Origin: Croceivirga radicis
Lineage (GTDB): Bacteria; Bacteroidota; Bacteroidia; Flavobacteriales; Flavobacteriaceae
Direction: 5' to 3'
DNA: 64,000 nucleotides
NCBI RefSeq assembly: GCF_002072105.2
Contig: NZ_MTBC01000002.1
Coordinates: forward strand, 62,001 to 126,000
Made by a program: the position numbers and the translations under genes
The notes under the pieces: model-generated
Databases searched by the model: none
What the model saw: the letters and a program-made list of their open reading frames with translations, nothing else
What the model was told of the DNA's origin: nothing
Shown: positions 35,630 to 44,756 of the stretch, piece after piece
Layout: each line of letters starts with the position of its first letter
How positions within the stretch are numbered: position 1 is the first letter of the stretch

Positions 35630-36141
35630 GCACTAAACGTAAATAATTCAGGACCATACTCTACTGCTTTCCAAATAAAGAGGCCTAGATAGACCAAGGT
35701 GACCAAGAATTTCAAAAATGTACCGGTCAAAAATCCAATAAAGGAACCAAAAGCCGCTTTTAGGGCTCTTTTTTGGTCAGAATTGTGAATTAGTTCTCCT
35801 ACCAAAGCACCAATAAAGGGCCAAATGATAATTCCAAACGGACCCAAGATAGGGAAGAAGATGGCAACTAGTAACCCCAATATACTGCCCCAAATGCCAT
35901 ACTTGCTTCCGCCAAATTTTTTGGTTCCAGCGGCGGGTATTATATAATCTAGAATGGTTATGGTAAGGGCAACAACCAAAAGAATAATTAACAACGTCCA
36001 GTTTTCGGGCACTGCTTTGGTCAAATACAATAAGAGCAAACCCACCCAGCTAATAGGCGGCCCTGGTAATACCGGTAAAAAACTGCCTAGTACACCAACA
36101 AGCATACACAAAAGGCCAATTATAAGTAATACTATGTCCAT
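35626..36141 (-). CDS. DUF456 membrane protein
   Basis: 171 residues, four to five hydrophobic segments. The pattern matches DUF456: repeated glycine-rich membrane hairpins (LPGPPISWVGLLLLYL; GGSKYGIWGSILGLLVAIFF). Inner-membrane protein of unknown function. Convergent with the nitroreductase gene, with a 4-base overlap. Confidence 0.85.
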   Translation of the reverse strand: MDIVLLIIGLLCMLVGVLGSFLPVLPGPPISWVGLLLLYLTKAVPENWTLLIILLVVALTITILDYIIPAAGTKKFGGSKYGIWGSILGLLVAIFFPILGPFGIIIWPFIGALVGELIHNSDQKRALKAAFGSFIGFLTGTFLKFLVTLVYLGLFIWKAVEYGPELFTFSA

Positions 36142-36244
36142 ATTGGTTTATAAGACTAAATTTACGGCAAATTGTTACAATTATAGCGTAAATAAAACCC
36201 TTGGTTAAAAAACTACGTAAGTAGATTAAAACATAATAAAAACA

Positions 36245-36691
36245 ATGCGAACAGTGGCTAATTATAGCGGACGATTAAAAGGGTTTGTAACCCTTATGGT
36301 CTGTTTTTATATCTTGGCCTTAGTGCAGTTTCCGGTATTGGAGCTTGGCCATACGTTATCGCATACCCTGGCTATTTCTAAAAGTAATACACACTCCCAT
36401 TTATTTTTTAAAACACATGAAGCTTCAGAAGCACAGCGTTCTTTAGAGGCCATGGCCGGGCATGATCACAATATGCTAGAAACCTTAAAACTAGTTTTGG
36501 AATTGGAAGAGAATCCTGTGCCAACAGATAGTTTTGAGTCGGAATTAAAATTAGATAAACACTTTACGCAATACAGCTTTAAGCTCCCGGAATGGGAGCC
36601 TGTTTTAGCACCCAAAAATCATGGTTATGTTTTAATGATGCTATCACAACCAATTTTGGGAATACCTACACCTCCTCCAGACGTTTGTTAG
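36245..36691 (+). CDS. small membrane-anchored His-rich protein upstream of TonB receptor
   Basis: 148 residues, not assigned to a family. One N-terminal hydrophobic segment (about residues 13-31) is followed by a soluble region with several His clusters (LGHTLSHTL, SNTHSHLFF, MAGHDHNM) and a C-terminal PTPPPDVC. His-rich exported proteins before a metal-type TonB receptor suggest metal binding (zinc, copper or nickel). It is followed after 90 bases by the receptor gene on the same strand. The metal assignment is inference. Confidence 0.6.
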   Translation: MRTVANYSGRLKGFVTLMVCFYILALVQFPVLELGHTLSHTLAISKSNTHSHLFFKTHEASEAQRSLEAMAGHDHNMLETLKLVLELEENPVPTDSFESELKLDKHFTQYSFKLPEWEPVLAPKNHGYVLMMLSQPILGIPTPPPDVC

Positions 36692-36781
36692 ATTTTTAGC
36701 GGTTCAATAATTCACAGGTGCTTCATGTATCTACTTATTGGGCAACATTTAAATAAAAACATAACAAACAATCAATATAGA

Positions 36782-39007
36782 ATGAAGTATTTTATTTGGA
36801 TAGGCATCTTATTGGGTGCCCTGTCCATCAATGCACAACAATTAAAAGGCACCCTTAAAAGTGCCGCAGGCGTTCCTTTAGAAGATGCTGGAATTTTTAA
36901 TAAAACCAACGGTAAACATAATCACACAAATGCTTTGGGCGAATTTGTTTTGGAGGATACCCAAATTAACGATGAGGTTTCGTTTTCCAGATTGGGCTAT
37001 GCTACTAAAACCATTACAATATCCCAAATTCATATCCAAAACGGCCTAAACCTAGTTTTAGAAGAAAGTAGCATTAATCTGGACCAGATTGTTCTTACGT
37101 CAGATAAAAAGGTACTTACGCAATTGGTAGATGTAGACCTAAAGCAACAACCCGTAAAATCGTCTCAAGAAATTTTGAGAAAAGTACCTGGTTTAATCAT
37201 AGGTCAGCATGCTGGTGGTGGTAAGGCAGAGCAAATTTTTCTACGTGGTTTTGATGTAGACCACGGAACAGATGTGGCCATAACCGTAGATGGCATGCCC
37301 GTGAATATGGTAAGCCATGCGCACGGACAAGGCTATGCAGATTTACATTTTGTGATACCAGAAACTATAGAAAATGTAGATTTTGGTAAAGGCCCTTTTT
37401 ATGCCCAACAAGGAAATTTTAATACGGCAGGGTATGTAGATTTAGAACTTAAAAAACGCTTGAATACTAACCGAATTAGCTTTGAAGCAGGCCAGTTTGA
37501 TACCCGTAGGCTTTTGGGTATGTTCAATGTATTGGATGGGCAAAAGCAAGCTGCATATTTAGCGTCTGAGGTATATTTAACCAACGGCCCCGTAGAATCT
37601 CCACAGAATTTTAATCGTATAAATATTTTAGGGCGATACAACACGCAATTGGCCGCAGATTCTGACTTAACCCTAACGGTATCGCATTTTCAAAGCAAGT
37701 GGGATGCATCCGGTCAAATTCCACAACGTGCCGTAGACCAAGGTTTAATTTCTAGGTTTGGTGCTATAGACGATACCGAAGGTGGAGAAACATCGCGCAG
37801 CAATATCATGTTGCGTCATAAAAAGTTTTTGGGTAATGGTAAGAGTTGGCAGACCGATGCTTATGTATCTAAGTACGATTTTAAACTGTTTTCTAACTTC
37901 ACCTTTTTCTTAGAAGACCCGGAGAATGGCGATCAAATAATGCAAGAAGAAGACAGAAGTTTGCTTGGGGCAAGTACGGTTTTTAAAAACAGCATGGCAA
38001 CCTTAGGCAACAGCACTTTTGAATATGAAGCAGGTCTTGGTTTTAGGTATGATAACGTAGATGATGTAGCCCTTTCACGCACGTTAAACCGAAAGGAAAT
38101 TCTAGAACGTTTGGCCTATGGTGATGTAGACGAAACCAATGCCAATGCATTTGTGGCAGCAACTTTCACCAGTGGTAAGTTTAGTTTTGAACCGGCGTTG
38201 CGCTTGGATTATTTTAAGTTCGATTATGTGAACAAGCTTACGGAAACCTACGATAATAAAGGCCAAGAAAAGCTCGCTTTTAGTCCAAAATTCAATACTA
38301 TTTTCAATGCAACGGAGAACACCCAGTTGTTTGTTAAAACAGGAATAGGGTTTCATAGTAACGATGCAAGGGTAGTAGTAGCCAATAGCGGAGAAGCTAT
38401 TTTACCAGCAGCCTACGGGGTAGATTTTGGTGTAATTACCAAACCTGCCAAGAATTTGGTTTTAAACGCTACGTTATGGAGTTTGTTTCTAGACCAAGAG
38501 TTTGTATATGTGGGTGATGCGGGTATTGTAGAACCAAGTGGTAAAACAAGAAGAATGGGTGTTGAGGTAGGTGCCCGCTACCAACCTACAGATTGGTTTT
38601 ATGTGTATACCGATGCCAATTACACGCATGCCAGAAGTACAGAAGAAGCAGATGGCGAAGATTACATTCCACTAGCGCCAGATTTTACGGCAGTAGGCGG
38701 TTTAAGCCTTGGTAGGGAACAAGGATTCTCTGGCGGATTAAACTACCGTTATATAGATGATAGGGCGGCCAATGAAGACAATAGTATTGTTGCAGAAGGC
38801 TATTTTGTTACCGATGCTACATTAAACTACAGCACCCAACAATGGACATTTGGTCTTATTGTAGAAAACTTATTTGATACCGAATGGAACGAAACGCAAT
38901 TTGCAACAGAAAGCCGATTGTTTAATGAAACCAACCCGGTAGAAGAGATACATTTTACACCGGGAACACCATTTTATTTAAGAGGTAAAATTACGTATCA
39001 GTTCTAG
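36782..39007 (+). CDS. TonB-dependent outer-membrane receptor, probable metal uptake
   Basis: 741 residues from ATG 36782 (MKYFIWIGILLGALSINAQQ, a Sec signal); the longer frame from 36725 would bury the signal peptide. Order: carboxypeptidase-like domain (to about residue 90, with GKHNHTNALGEF), plug domain with ILRKVPGLIIGQHAGGGK and the His-containing DGMPVNMVSHAHGQGYADLHFV, then a 22-strand barrel ending in LRGKITYQF. The HAHGQGYxDLxFVIPE pattern is recalled from receptors linked to metal uptake in other phyla. No SusD partner, so not a glycan SusC. Confidence 0.88.
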   Translation: MKYFIWIGILLGALSINAQQLKGTLKSAAGVPLEDAGIFNKTNGKHNHTNALGEFVLEDTQINDEVSFSRLGYATKTITISQIHIQNGLNLVLEESSINLDQIVLTSDKKVLTQLVDVDLKQQPVKSSQEILRKVPGLIIGQHAGGGKAEQIFLRGFDVDHGTDVAITVDGMPVNMVSHAHGQGYADLHFVIPETIENVDFGKGPFYAQQGNFNTAGYVDLELKKRLNTNRISFEAGQFDTRRLLGMFNVLDGQKQAAYLASEVYLTNGPVESPQNFNRINILGRYNTQLAADSDLTLTVSHFQSKWDASGQIPQRAVDQGLISRFGAIDDTEGGETSRSNIMLRHKKFLGNGKSWQTDAYVSKYDFKLFSNFTFFLEDPENGDQIMQEEDRSLLGASTVFKNSMATLGNSTFEYEAGLGFRYDNVDDVALSRTLNRKEILERLAYGDVDETNANAFVAATFTSGKFSFEPALRLDYFKFDYVNKLTETYDNKGQEKLAFSPKFNTIFNATENTQLFVKTGIGFHSNDARVVVANSGEAILPAAYGVDFGVITKPAKNLVLNATLWSLFLDQEFVYVGDAGIVEPSGKTRRMGVEVGARYQPTDWFYVYTDANYTHARSTEEADGEDYIPLAPDFTAVGGLSLGREQGFSGGLNYRYIDDRAANEDNSIVAEGYFVTDATLNYSTQQWTFGLIVENLFDTEWNETQFATESRLFNETNPVEEIHFTPGTPFYLRGKITYQF

Positions 39008-39020
39008 AATTAAAAGATAA

Positions 39021-39056
39021 AAACCTGCTAAAACGTTCATTAGCAGGTTTTTTTTA
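39021..39056 (+). terminator. terminator after the TonB receptor gene
   Basis: Perfect 11-bp stem: AAACCTGCTAA (39021-39031) with TTAGCAGGTTT (39040-39050), then a T run. Confidence 0.9.
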
Positions 39057-39065
39057 TCATTTTTT

Positions 39066-39132
39066 AACTAAAAAATTAGTTTAAACTAAATATTTAGTTA
39101 TATTTGAATCGTATTTAACTAAAAACTTAGTT
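39066..39132 (+). promoter_or_regulatory. three palindromic operators around the BlaI/M56 promoter
   Basis: Three 16-base sites share AACTAA-NNNN-TTAGTT: 39066-39081, 39084-39099 and 39117-39132. Centres are 18 and 33 bases apart. A -7 element TATATTTG (39099-39106) directly adjoins the second site, and the third lies just downstream of the expected transcription start. This is a textbook repression layout for the BlaI-type regulator encoded next. Confidence 0.82.
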
Positions 39133-39199
39133 GAATATATATATCACAAAGTACTGTAGTACGGATAAATAAATAAGGATAAAACAATACGCAAATAGT

Positions 39200-39559
39200 A
39201 TGAAACAACTTACTAAAGCAGAAGAAGAAGTTATGCAAGTGCTCTGGCAACTACAAAAAGCCAACGTAGCTGCCATAATAGAGGAATTTAGTGCGCCAAA
39301 ACCTGCTTACAATACGGTTTCTACCATTGTACGCATATTAGAAGACAAAGGTTTTGTGAACCATGAAAAAGTAGGAAAGGGGCATGTTTATTATCCGATT
39401 GTAAAAAAATCGGATTACAGCAACCAGAGCATCAACAAATTACTGAACGGTTACTTTCAAGGTTCGTTCAGTAGTATGGTTTCGTTTTTTATGAAAAAGA
39501 ACGACATCAACCTAAAAGAATTAGAAGAAATTCTAGACCAAATTAAGGAAGAAGAATAG
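39200..39559 (+). CDS. BlaI/MecI-family repressor
   Basis: 119 residues: winged-helix domain (LTKAEEEVMQVLWQL, APKPAYNTVSTIVRILEDKGFV) and a C-terminal dimer region (SMVSFFMKKNDINLKELEEILDQIKE). The usual cleavage zone between them is compatible with release by the M56 partner 39 bases downstream. It most likely binds the three AACTAANNNNTTAGTT palindromes in front of its own gene. In Bacteroidetes such pairs are usually general cell-envelope sensors, not beta-lactam resistance; no beta-lactamase gene is nearby. Confidence 0.92.
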   Translation: MKQLTKAEEEVMQVLWQLQKANVAAIIEEFSAPKPAYNTVSTIVRILEDKGFVNHEKVGKGHVYYPIVKKSDYSNQSINKLLNGYFQGSFSSMVSFFMKKNDINLKELEEILDQIKEEE

Positions 39560-39598
39560 CCTTAGAAAAATTAGCAGACCACATAAAAAATACACCTT

Positions 39599-41368
39599 AT
39601 GCTTACTTATATTCTAGAATGCGTAGCATTTCAACTTATTTGCTTACTGGTTTACGATTTATTCCTAAAAAAGGAAACTTTTTTCCAATGGAATCGAGCC
39701 TTTTTGATAGTAAGCTACCTACTATCGCTAGTGTTGCCATGGGTTAAAATAGAGGCCTTAAAAACAACTGTAAGCAAAGAGGCGGTATATTATCCGGCTA
39801 ATTGGTTTGTGCAAATAGAAGGGGTAGTGGTAGAAGAAAACCCCACAGCAACCAGTTTTTTGGAGCAATTATCGGCTTGGGAATGGGCCTACATCTTTGG
39901 GGTTTTAGGCATGGCCGTGTGGTTGAGTACTAAGTTGTACAGGATTAGAAAGTTGCACCGTGAAGGCTTTAAAAAATATTACCCAGAGTATACGCGGGTT
40001 ACCGTACAAAAGAGCAACGTGGCCTTTTCTTTCTTTAAATCCATTTTTATGGGCGATGCGTTGCCCAAAAACAAGGAACTACAAATATTGGAACACGAGC
40101 TGGTACACATAAAGCAATGGCACTCTCTGGATTTGTTCTTTTTTGAGCTAATGCGTATTGCTTTCTGGTTTAATCCGCTAGTATACGTATATCAAAATAG
40201 GATATCAGAATTGCATGAGTTTATTGCAGATGCCAAGGTGGCCAAGTACCAAAGAAAAGAGCAGTATTCCATCTTATTGTCACAGGCTTTTAAGACGGAA
40301 AATATCAGTTTTATCAATCAATTTTTCACACAATCATTAATCAAAAAACGAATAGTTATGTTATCAAAACAAAAATCAAAGCGCATTTTTCAATTAAAGT
40401 ACATCTTGTTGATTCCTATAGTATTAGGTATGTTGGTGTATACTTCTTGTGAACAAAGTGTAGATAATCAAGAAGAAAAAATAGAGGCGGTTAGTCTTAA
40501 CGAAGTTCTCGTAAAGACAGACACCATTATTACGTCTACTTCAGTTCCTTTTTCTACAATAGACCAAGTCCCAGTATTTCCTGGTTGTGAAAGTGCAGCA
40601 GATAAAAGGGCCTGTTTTCAAGAAAATATTCAAAACCACATTCGCAAACACTTTAATTATCCTTCAGAAGCACAGGAGCAAAATATTCAGGGCAGGGTTG
40701 CTATAATGTTTACCATACAAGAAGATGGTACCATAGGTAAGATTAGAAAACGTGGTCCGCACGCCTTATTGGAAAATGAAGCGGTACGGATTATAGAGCG
40801 GTTACCAAAAATGGAACCGGGCAAAAACAAAGGCAAAGTAGTAAGCGTACCTTTTTCTATACCTATCACTTTTAAATTGGCAAGTAATACAAGCAACGCA
40901 GATTCCAATGAAGTCAATGAAATCAGCATAATTGGTTATGAAGGCCTTAACACCATGAATTCTTCTACTTTGTTTTTTATAGATGGTAAAGAATCTTCTG
41001 TAAAACAAATGAATACCTTAAACCCACATTCTATAGAATCGGTACAGGTGTTAAAAGATGAGGTTGCCATTGAAAAGTATGGTCAAAAAGGTAAAAATGG
41101 GGTTGTTGAAATTAAAACCAAGAATAATTTTAAAGCGCAAGCAATGCATGTTAAGGATTTTAAATATGTGCCACAGCAAGGTTTGACAAAGGGAAAGATA
41201 ATAAGTGGTGAAAAAGCATTGCCAGGTGTAAATATCTCCATTAAAGGAGGCGATGCAACAACAGTTTCAGATTTTGATGGTAACTTCAAAATAAATGCAC
41301 AACCAGGACAAGTTATAGAGTTTGATTATATAGGCTTTCCCAAAACAGCGTTATTAGTAAAAGAATAA
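39599..41368 (+). CDS. M56 (BlaR1-like) membrane metallopeptidase fused to TonB-like and plug-like domains
   Basis: 589 residues. N-terminal half: membrane helices and the M56 zinc motif HELVHIKQWH with downstream E-H-EFIADAKVAK. Then a membrane segment (KYILLIPIVLGMLVYTSC), followed not by a penicillin-binding domain but by a TonB C-terminal-like domain (HFNYPSEAQEQNIQGRVAIMF, residues about 340-420), a TonB-plug-like stretch (SIESVQVLKDEVAIEKYGQK) and a carboxypeptidase-like terminal beta domain (GEKALPGVNISIKGGD). Partner of the BlaI-type repressor. It may sense outer-membrane or TonB status. Confidence 0.9.
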   Translation: MLTYILECVAFQLICLLVYDLFLKKETFFQWNRAFLIVSYLLSLVLPWVKIEALKTTVSKEAVYYPANWFVQIEGVVVEENPTATSFLEQLSAWEWAYIFGVLGMAVWLSTKLYRIRKLHREGFKKYYPEYTRVTVQKSNVAFSFFKSIFMGDALPKNKELQILEHELVHIKQWHSLDLFFFELMRIAFWFNPLVYVYQNRISELHEFIADAKVAKYQRKEQYSILLSQAFKTENISFINQFFTQSLIKKRIVMLSKQKSKRIFQLKYILLIPIVLGMLVYTSCEQSVDNQEEKIEAVSLNEVLVKTDTIITSTSVPFSTIDQVPVFPGCESAADKRACFQENIQNHIRKHFNYPSEAQEQNIQGRVAIMFTIQEDGTIGKIRKRGPHALLENEAVRIIERLPKMEPGKNKGKVVSVPFSIPITFKLASNTSNADSNEVNEISIIGYEGLNTMNSSTLFFIDGKESSVKQMNTLNPHSIESVQVLKDEVAIEKYGQKGKNGVVEIKTKNNFKAQAMHVKDFKYVPQQGLTKGKIISGEKALPGVNISIKGGDATTVSDFDGNFKINAQPGQVIEFDYIGFPKTALLVKE

Positions 41369-41390
41369 AAAAGATTTCAATATATCGTAA

Positions 41391-42536
41391 ATGAACTTAG
41401 GGCGATTCTGTTTTGTTATTTTCCTTTTAAAGTTAGTTTTTGTTAAGGGCCAGTCTCTTGACATGCAGACGGCAGATAGCCTTTATACAATTGGCAATTA
41501 TACCGCTGCCATAAATACTTATGCAGGTTTAAAAGGTGAAAAAGCCAAACTACAGATTGCAAGGGCATATGCTGCATTGGGCAATACAGAAAAAGCGGTA
41601 GTGGCATACCAGTCCATAATTACCCAAGACAGTACACAAACCATTGCTATGTTTGAGCTGGGTAAATTATTGGCTGCTAAAAATAAAACAACTAACGCCT
41701 TGCCGCTTTTTGTACGTTTAACTGCGGTTGACCAATCTAACCCCGGGTTTTTCTATCATCTTGGAAAAATCCAATTGGCTTTGGGTAACTTCAACTTGGG
41801 AAAAAAGGCGCTCCAAGAAGCCATAGACAAAGACAATACCCATTTAAAGGCCATTTATGTCTTGGCCAAACACTTATTTACCCATGGAGAACCTAGTAAC
41901 GCCAAGAAAATTATAAACCTTGGATTGCAGACGGCTCCCAAAGATGTTGCACTTTTAAATTTAAAGGCATTGGTTTATTTTGAAAATGGTAATTATAAAG
42001 AAGCAGCTAGTTTATTTAATGAATTAATTGTCCTAGGAGAAAAGAAACCTTTTATTTTTAAAAAATTGGGATTTGCACAGAATGCCCTGTGGGAAACACA
42101 AAAAGCGGTAGAGGCCTATAGGCAAATGGCCAAATTTCCAGACTACACTGGTGATGCCTACTTGGGTCTGGGAGCGGTGTACTTAAAAGCAAAACAATTG
42201 GATAGTGCCGCTTACTACTATAAAGAAGGGATTAAAGAAAATACTGTTTCCTTTTCCAAGGAATACGCCAGTTTAGGCCATATTTACAAGTTGAAGGGAA
42301 ACTTGAAAAAGGCAATGGATTATTATACCCTGGCATGGGAAGAAGATACGACCAATCCTTATTTTTATTATCAAATCTGTACTTTGGTAGATGCCTATTA
42401 TAAAGACCCCAAAACCAAACTGGGCTATTATGAACGTTTGTTAGAATACTATCCAGAACTGGTGCCTTATATAAAGGAAAGGGCAAAAATTAGAATTACA
42501 GAACTAAAAGAGGAAATACACTTTGCTGCGAATTAA
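41391..42536 (+). CDS. TPR-repeat protein
   Basis: 381 residues with an N-terminal Sec signal (LKLVFVKGQS). Some eight to nine 34-residue TPR units cover the remainder (for example LQIARAYAALGNTEKAVVAYQ; AYLGLGAVYLKAKQLDSAAYYY). Periplasmic scaffold by prediction. It lies 22 bases after the M56 gene and appears to be the third gene of that operon. No enzymatic domain. Confidence 0.85.
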   Translation: MNLGRFCFVIFLLKLVFVKGQSLDMQTADSLYTIGNYTAAINTYAGLKGEKAKLQIARAYAALGNTEKAVVAYQSIITQDSTQTIAMFELGKLLAAKNKTTNALPLFVRLTAVDQSNPGFFYHLGKIQLALGNFNLGKKALQEAIDKDNTHLKAIYVLAKHLFTHGEPSNAKKIINLGLQTAPKDVALLNLKALVYFENGNYKEAASLFNELIVLGEKKPFIFKKLGFAQNALWETQKAVEAYRQMAKFPDYTGDAYLGLGAVYLKAKQLDSAAYYYKEGIKENTVSFSKEYASLGHIYKLKGNLKKAMDYYTLAWEEDTTNPYFYYQICTLVDAYYKDPKTKLGYYERLLEYYPELVPYIKERAKIRITELKEEIHFAAN

Positions 42537-42577
42537 TTTCTCTAAATTATCGTAATTTCAGCCCCATAACGGGGAAT

Positions 42578-43057
42578 ATGCAACGGATACGTTTCTTGGT
42601 GGTTTTAATGGTGTTTACCTCATGCGAGCTATTTATTTCAAAAGAAAGACAAATGGAGCGCCGCGTGAACCAAGAATTAATGGCTATAGATTGGGATTCG
42701 GTAGATCAATATCCACTTTTTGATAATTGTGATGAAAACGTTTCAAAGGAAATACAAAAAGCCTGTTTTGAAACCACTATGTTAAATCATTTTGCTAAAG
42801 CGTTTAGCGGTTTACAATTTGAGGTGGAACAAGATATGAACGATACCATAAAAGTAGATTTTTTAATAGACGAACATGGCTTTATAACCATAAGAGATAT
42901 TGAAGAAAACGGTGAAATAATGGCCGTTCTGCCCAATATTAAACAAGAAATAACAACTCGCCTAAATGATTTGACTACCGTGGCACCAGCTATTAAACAA
43001 GGTGTTCCGGTTGGGGTTTCCATAAGGCTGCCCTTGATTTTAAAAACAACAGAATAA
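42578..43057 (+). CDS. small lipoprotein with TonB-C-like domain
   Basis: 159 residues; lipobox VFTSC (Cys16). The C-terminal ~100 residues resemble a TonB C-terminal fold (YPLFDNCDENVSKEIQKACF, then VDFLIDEHGFITIRDI), a pattern shared with the M56 fusion upstream and common in Bacteroidetes. Function unknown. Its stop directly abuts the ruvC start. Confidence 0.6.
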   Translation: MQRIRFLVVLMVFTSCELFISKERQMERRVNQELMAIDWDSVDQYPLFDNCDENVSKEIQKACFETTMLNHFAKAFSGLQFEVEQDMNDTIKVDFLIDEHGFITIRDIEENGEIMAVLPNIKQEITTRLNDLTTVAPAIKQGVPVGVSIRLPLILKTTE

Positions 43058-43612
43058 TTGTCAAAAGAAAAGATAATTTTAGGAATTGATCCGGGTACCA
43101 CCATCATGGGTTTTGGAATTATTAAGGTGGTAAACAAAAAGATGCATTTTGTTCAAATGAACGAGTTGCTCTTAAATAAATATAAAGATCCCTATCTAAA
43201 ATTAAAGCTAATTTTTGAACGTACCATAGAATTAATAGATACCTACAACCCAGACGAAATTGCCATTGAAGCGCCTTTTTACGGCAAAAACGTACAATCT
43301 ATGCTAAAATTAGGAAGGGCTCAGGGCGTGGCAATGGCTGCCGGTTTATCAAGGGAAATTCCTATTACGGAGTATTTTCCCAAGAAAATAAAAATGGCCA
43401 TTACAGGTAATGGTAACGCAAGTAAGGAGCAGGTAGCTAAAATGCTCAAAGGGCTTTTAGGGTTAAAAACCTTACCCAAAAATTTAGACAGTACAGATGG
43501 TTTGGCGGCTGCGGTATGCCATTTTTATAATGAAGGCAGGGTTGAGTTGGGTACGCAATACACAGGTTGGGAAGCCTTTGTAAAAGCCAATGCTGATAAG
43601 ATTAAAAAGTAA
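43058..43612 (+). CDS. ruvC: Holliday junction endonuclease RuvC
   Basis: 184 residues. Resolves Holliday junctions with RuvAB. The four acidic metal ligands are in place: D11 (GIDPGTT), E71 (IAIEAPF), D144 and D147 (NLDSTDGLA). Start is TTG, taken because it lies directly after the upstream stop and gives MSKEKIILGIDPGTT of normal length; no ATG is available before D11. Confidence 0.95.
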   Translation: MSKEKIILGIDPGTTIMGFGIIKVVNKKMHFVQMNELLLNKYKDPYLKLKLIFERTIELIDTYNPDEIAIEAPFYGKNVQSMLKLGRAQGVAMAAGLSREIPITEYFPKKIKMAITGNGNASKEQVAKMLKGLLGLKTLPKNLDSTDGLAAAVCHFYNEGRVELGTQYTGWEAFVKANADKIKK

Positions 43613-43623
43613 ATGCTTAAATT

Positions 43624-44754
43624 ATGAGTGGTATTTACATACACATCCCCTTTTGTAAACAAGCTTGCCATTATTGCGATTTCCATTTTTCCACTTCGCT
43701 TAAAAAAAAAGAACCGGTACTTAAGGCTTTAAAAAAAGAACTGATTTTACGTAAAGATGAATTAGGTGGTGCCACAATAGAGACTATTTATTTTGGCGGC
43801 GGTACCCCCTCTTTATTAACTACGGACGAAATATTAGATTTGGTTGGTACGGTACAGGTTAACTATACCGTAATAGAAGACCCAGAAATTACACTAGAGG
43901 CCAATCCAGACGATTTATCATTGGAGCGTATTAAAACTTTAGCTGGGTCTCCAGTAAACCGCTTAAGTATAGGCGTGCAATCCTTCTTTGAAAAAGATTT
44001 AAAGTTAATGAACCGCGCTCACAATGCTCAAGAAGCCAAACAAGTATTGGATTGGGCTACGCAGTATTTTAAGAACATTAGTATAGATCTTATTTACGGC
44101 ATACCGGGCCTTACCGATCAAGAATGGCAAGAGAATATTAGAATTGCTTTAGCATCTGGAGTACCCCATATTTCTAGTTATGCCCTTACGGTAGAACCAA
44201 AGACCGCTTTGGCCAATTTTGTGGCCAAGGGCATTGTGCCAGAGGTAGATGATGAACAAGCACAACGCCAATTTTTACAATTGGTTCAAGAGTTAGAAAG
44301 CAAAGATTTTATCAATTACGAGATTTCTAATTTTGGAAAAGCGGGTTATTTTTCTAAAAACAATACCGCTTATTGGTTGGGCAAATCTTATTTGGGTATT
44401 GGGCCATCTGCACATTCTTTTAACGGTACCCATAGGGGTTGGAACGTACGTAACAACCAAACCTATGTAAAAGCTATAGAAGCAAATGAGTTGCCAATAG
44501 AAATTGAAGAACTATCCGTAAAGGATCGTTACAATGAATATATAATGACGGGCTTGCGTACCGTTTGGGGAATTTCTTTGGAGCGTATAGCTAACGAATT
44601 TGGCCATAATTACGCAAAGTACGCCAAGATGCAGGCGCAAAAATATGTTGCGGAACATTTACTTTTTTTAGAAGATAATATCTTTAGGGCAACACGCAAG
44701 GGAAAATTTTTGGTAGACGGAATTGCATCTGATTTATTTATGGTTAAATTATAA
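43624..44754 (+). CDS. hemW: HemW-type radical SAM protein (haem chaperone)
   Basis: 376 residues. The iron-sulfur motif C11-xxx-C15-xx-C18 (PFCKQACHYCDF) lacks the extra Cys of HemN, so it is HemW, a haem chaperone, and not coproporphyrinogen dehydrogenase. Further blocks YFGGGTPSLL, NRLSIGVQSF, SIDLIYGIPG and a C-terminal wing follow. Cytoplasmic. It starts 12 bases after ruvC and lies 2 bases before the cyclase gene. The H-NOX haem sensor operon lies 3 kb downstream, probably by coincidence. Confidence 0.92.
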   Translation: MSGIYIHIPFCKQACHYCDFHFSTSLKKKEPVLKALKKELILRKDELGGATIETIYFGGGTPSLLTTDEILDLVGTVQVNYTVIEDPEITLEANPDDLSLERIKTLAGSPVNRLSIGVQSFFEKDLKLMNRAHNAQEAKQVLDWATQYFKNISIDLIYGIPGLTDQEWQENIRIALASGVPHISSYALTVEPKTALANFVAKGIVPEVDDEQAQRQFLQLVQELESKDFINYEISNFGKAGYFSKNNTAYWLGKSYLGIGPSAHSFNGTHRGWNVRNNQTYVKAIEANELPIEIEELSVKDRYNEYIMTGLRTVWGISLERIANEFGHNYAKYAKMQAQKYVAEHLLFLEDNIFRATRKGKFLVDGIASDLFMVKL

Positions 44755-44756
44755 GC

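Noticed and set aside
36782-39007. SusC-type glycan receiver for the GH92 locus.
   Set aside because: No SusD gene is adjacent, the plug has a His-rich metal-type motif, and the gene is 18 kb away in another operon.
39200-41368. Beta-lactam resistance sensor (BlaI/BlaR1).
   Set aside because: The penicillin-binding sensor domain is absent from the M56 protein and no beta-lactamase gene lies nearby.
43624-44754. HemN coproporphyrinogen III dehydrogenase.
   Set aside because: The extra Cys after CxxxCxxC and other HemN-specific residues are missing, which fits HemW.
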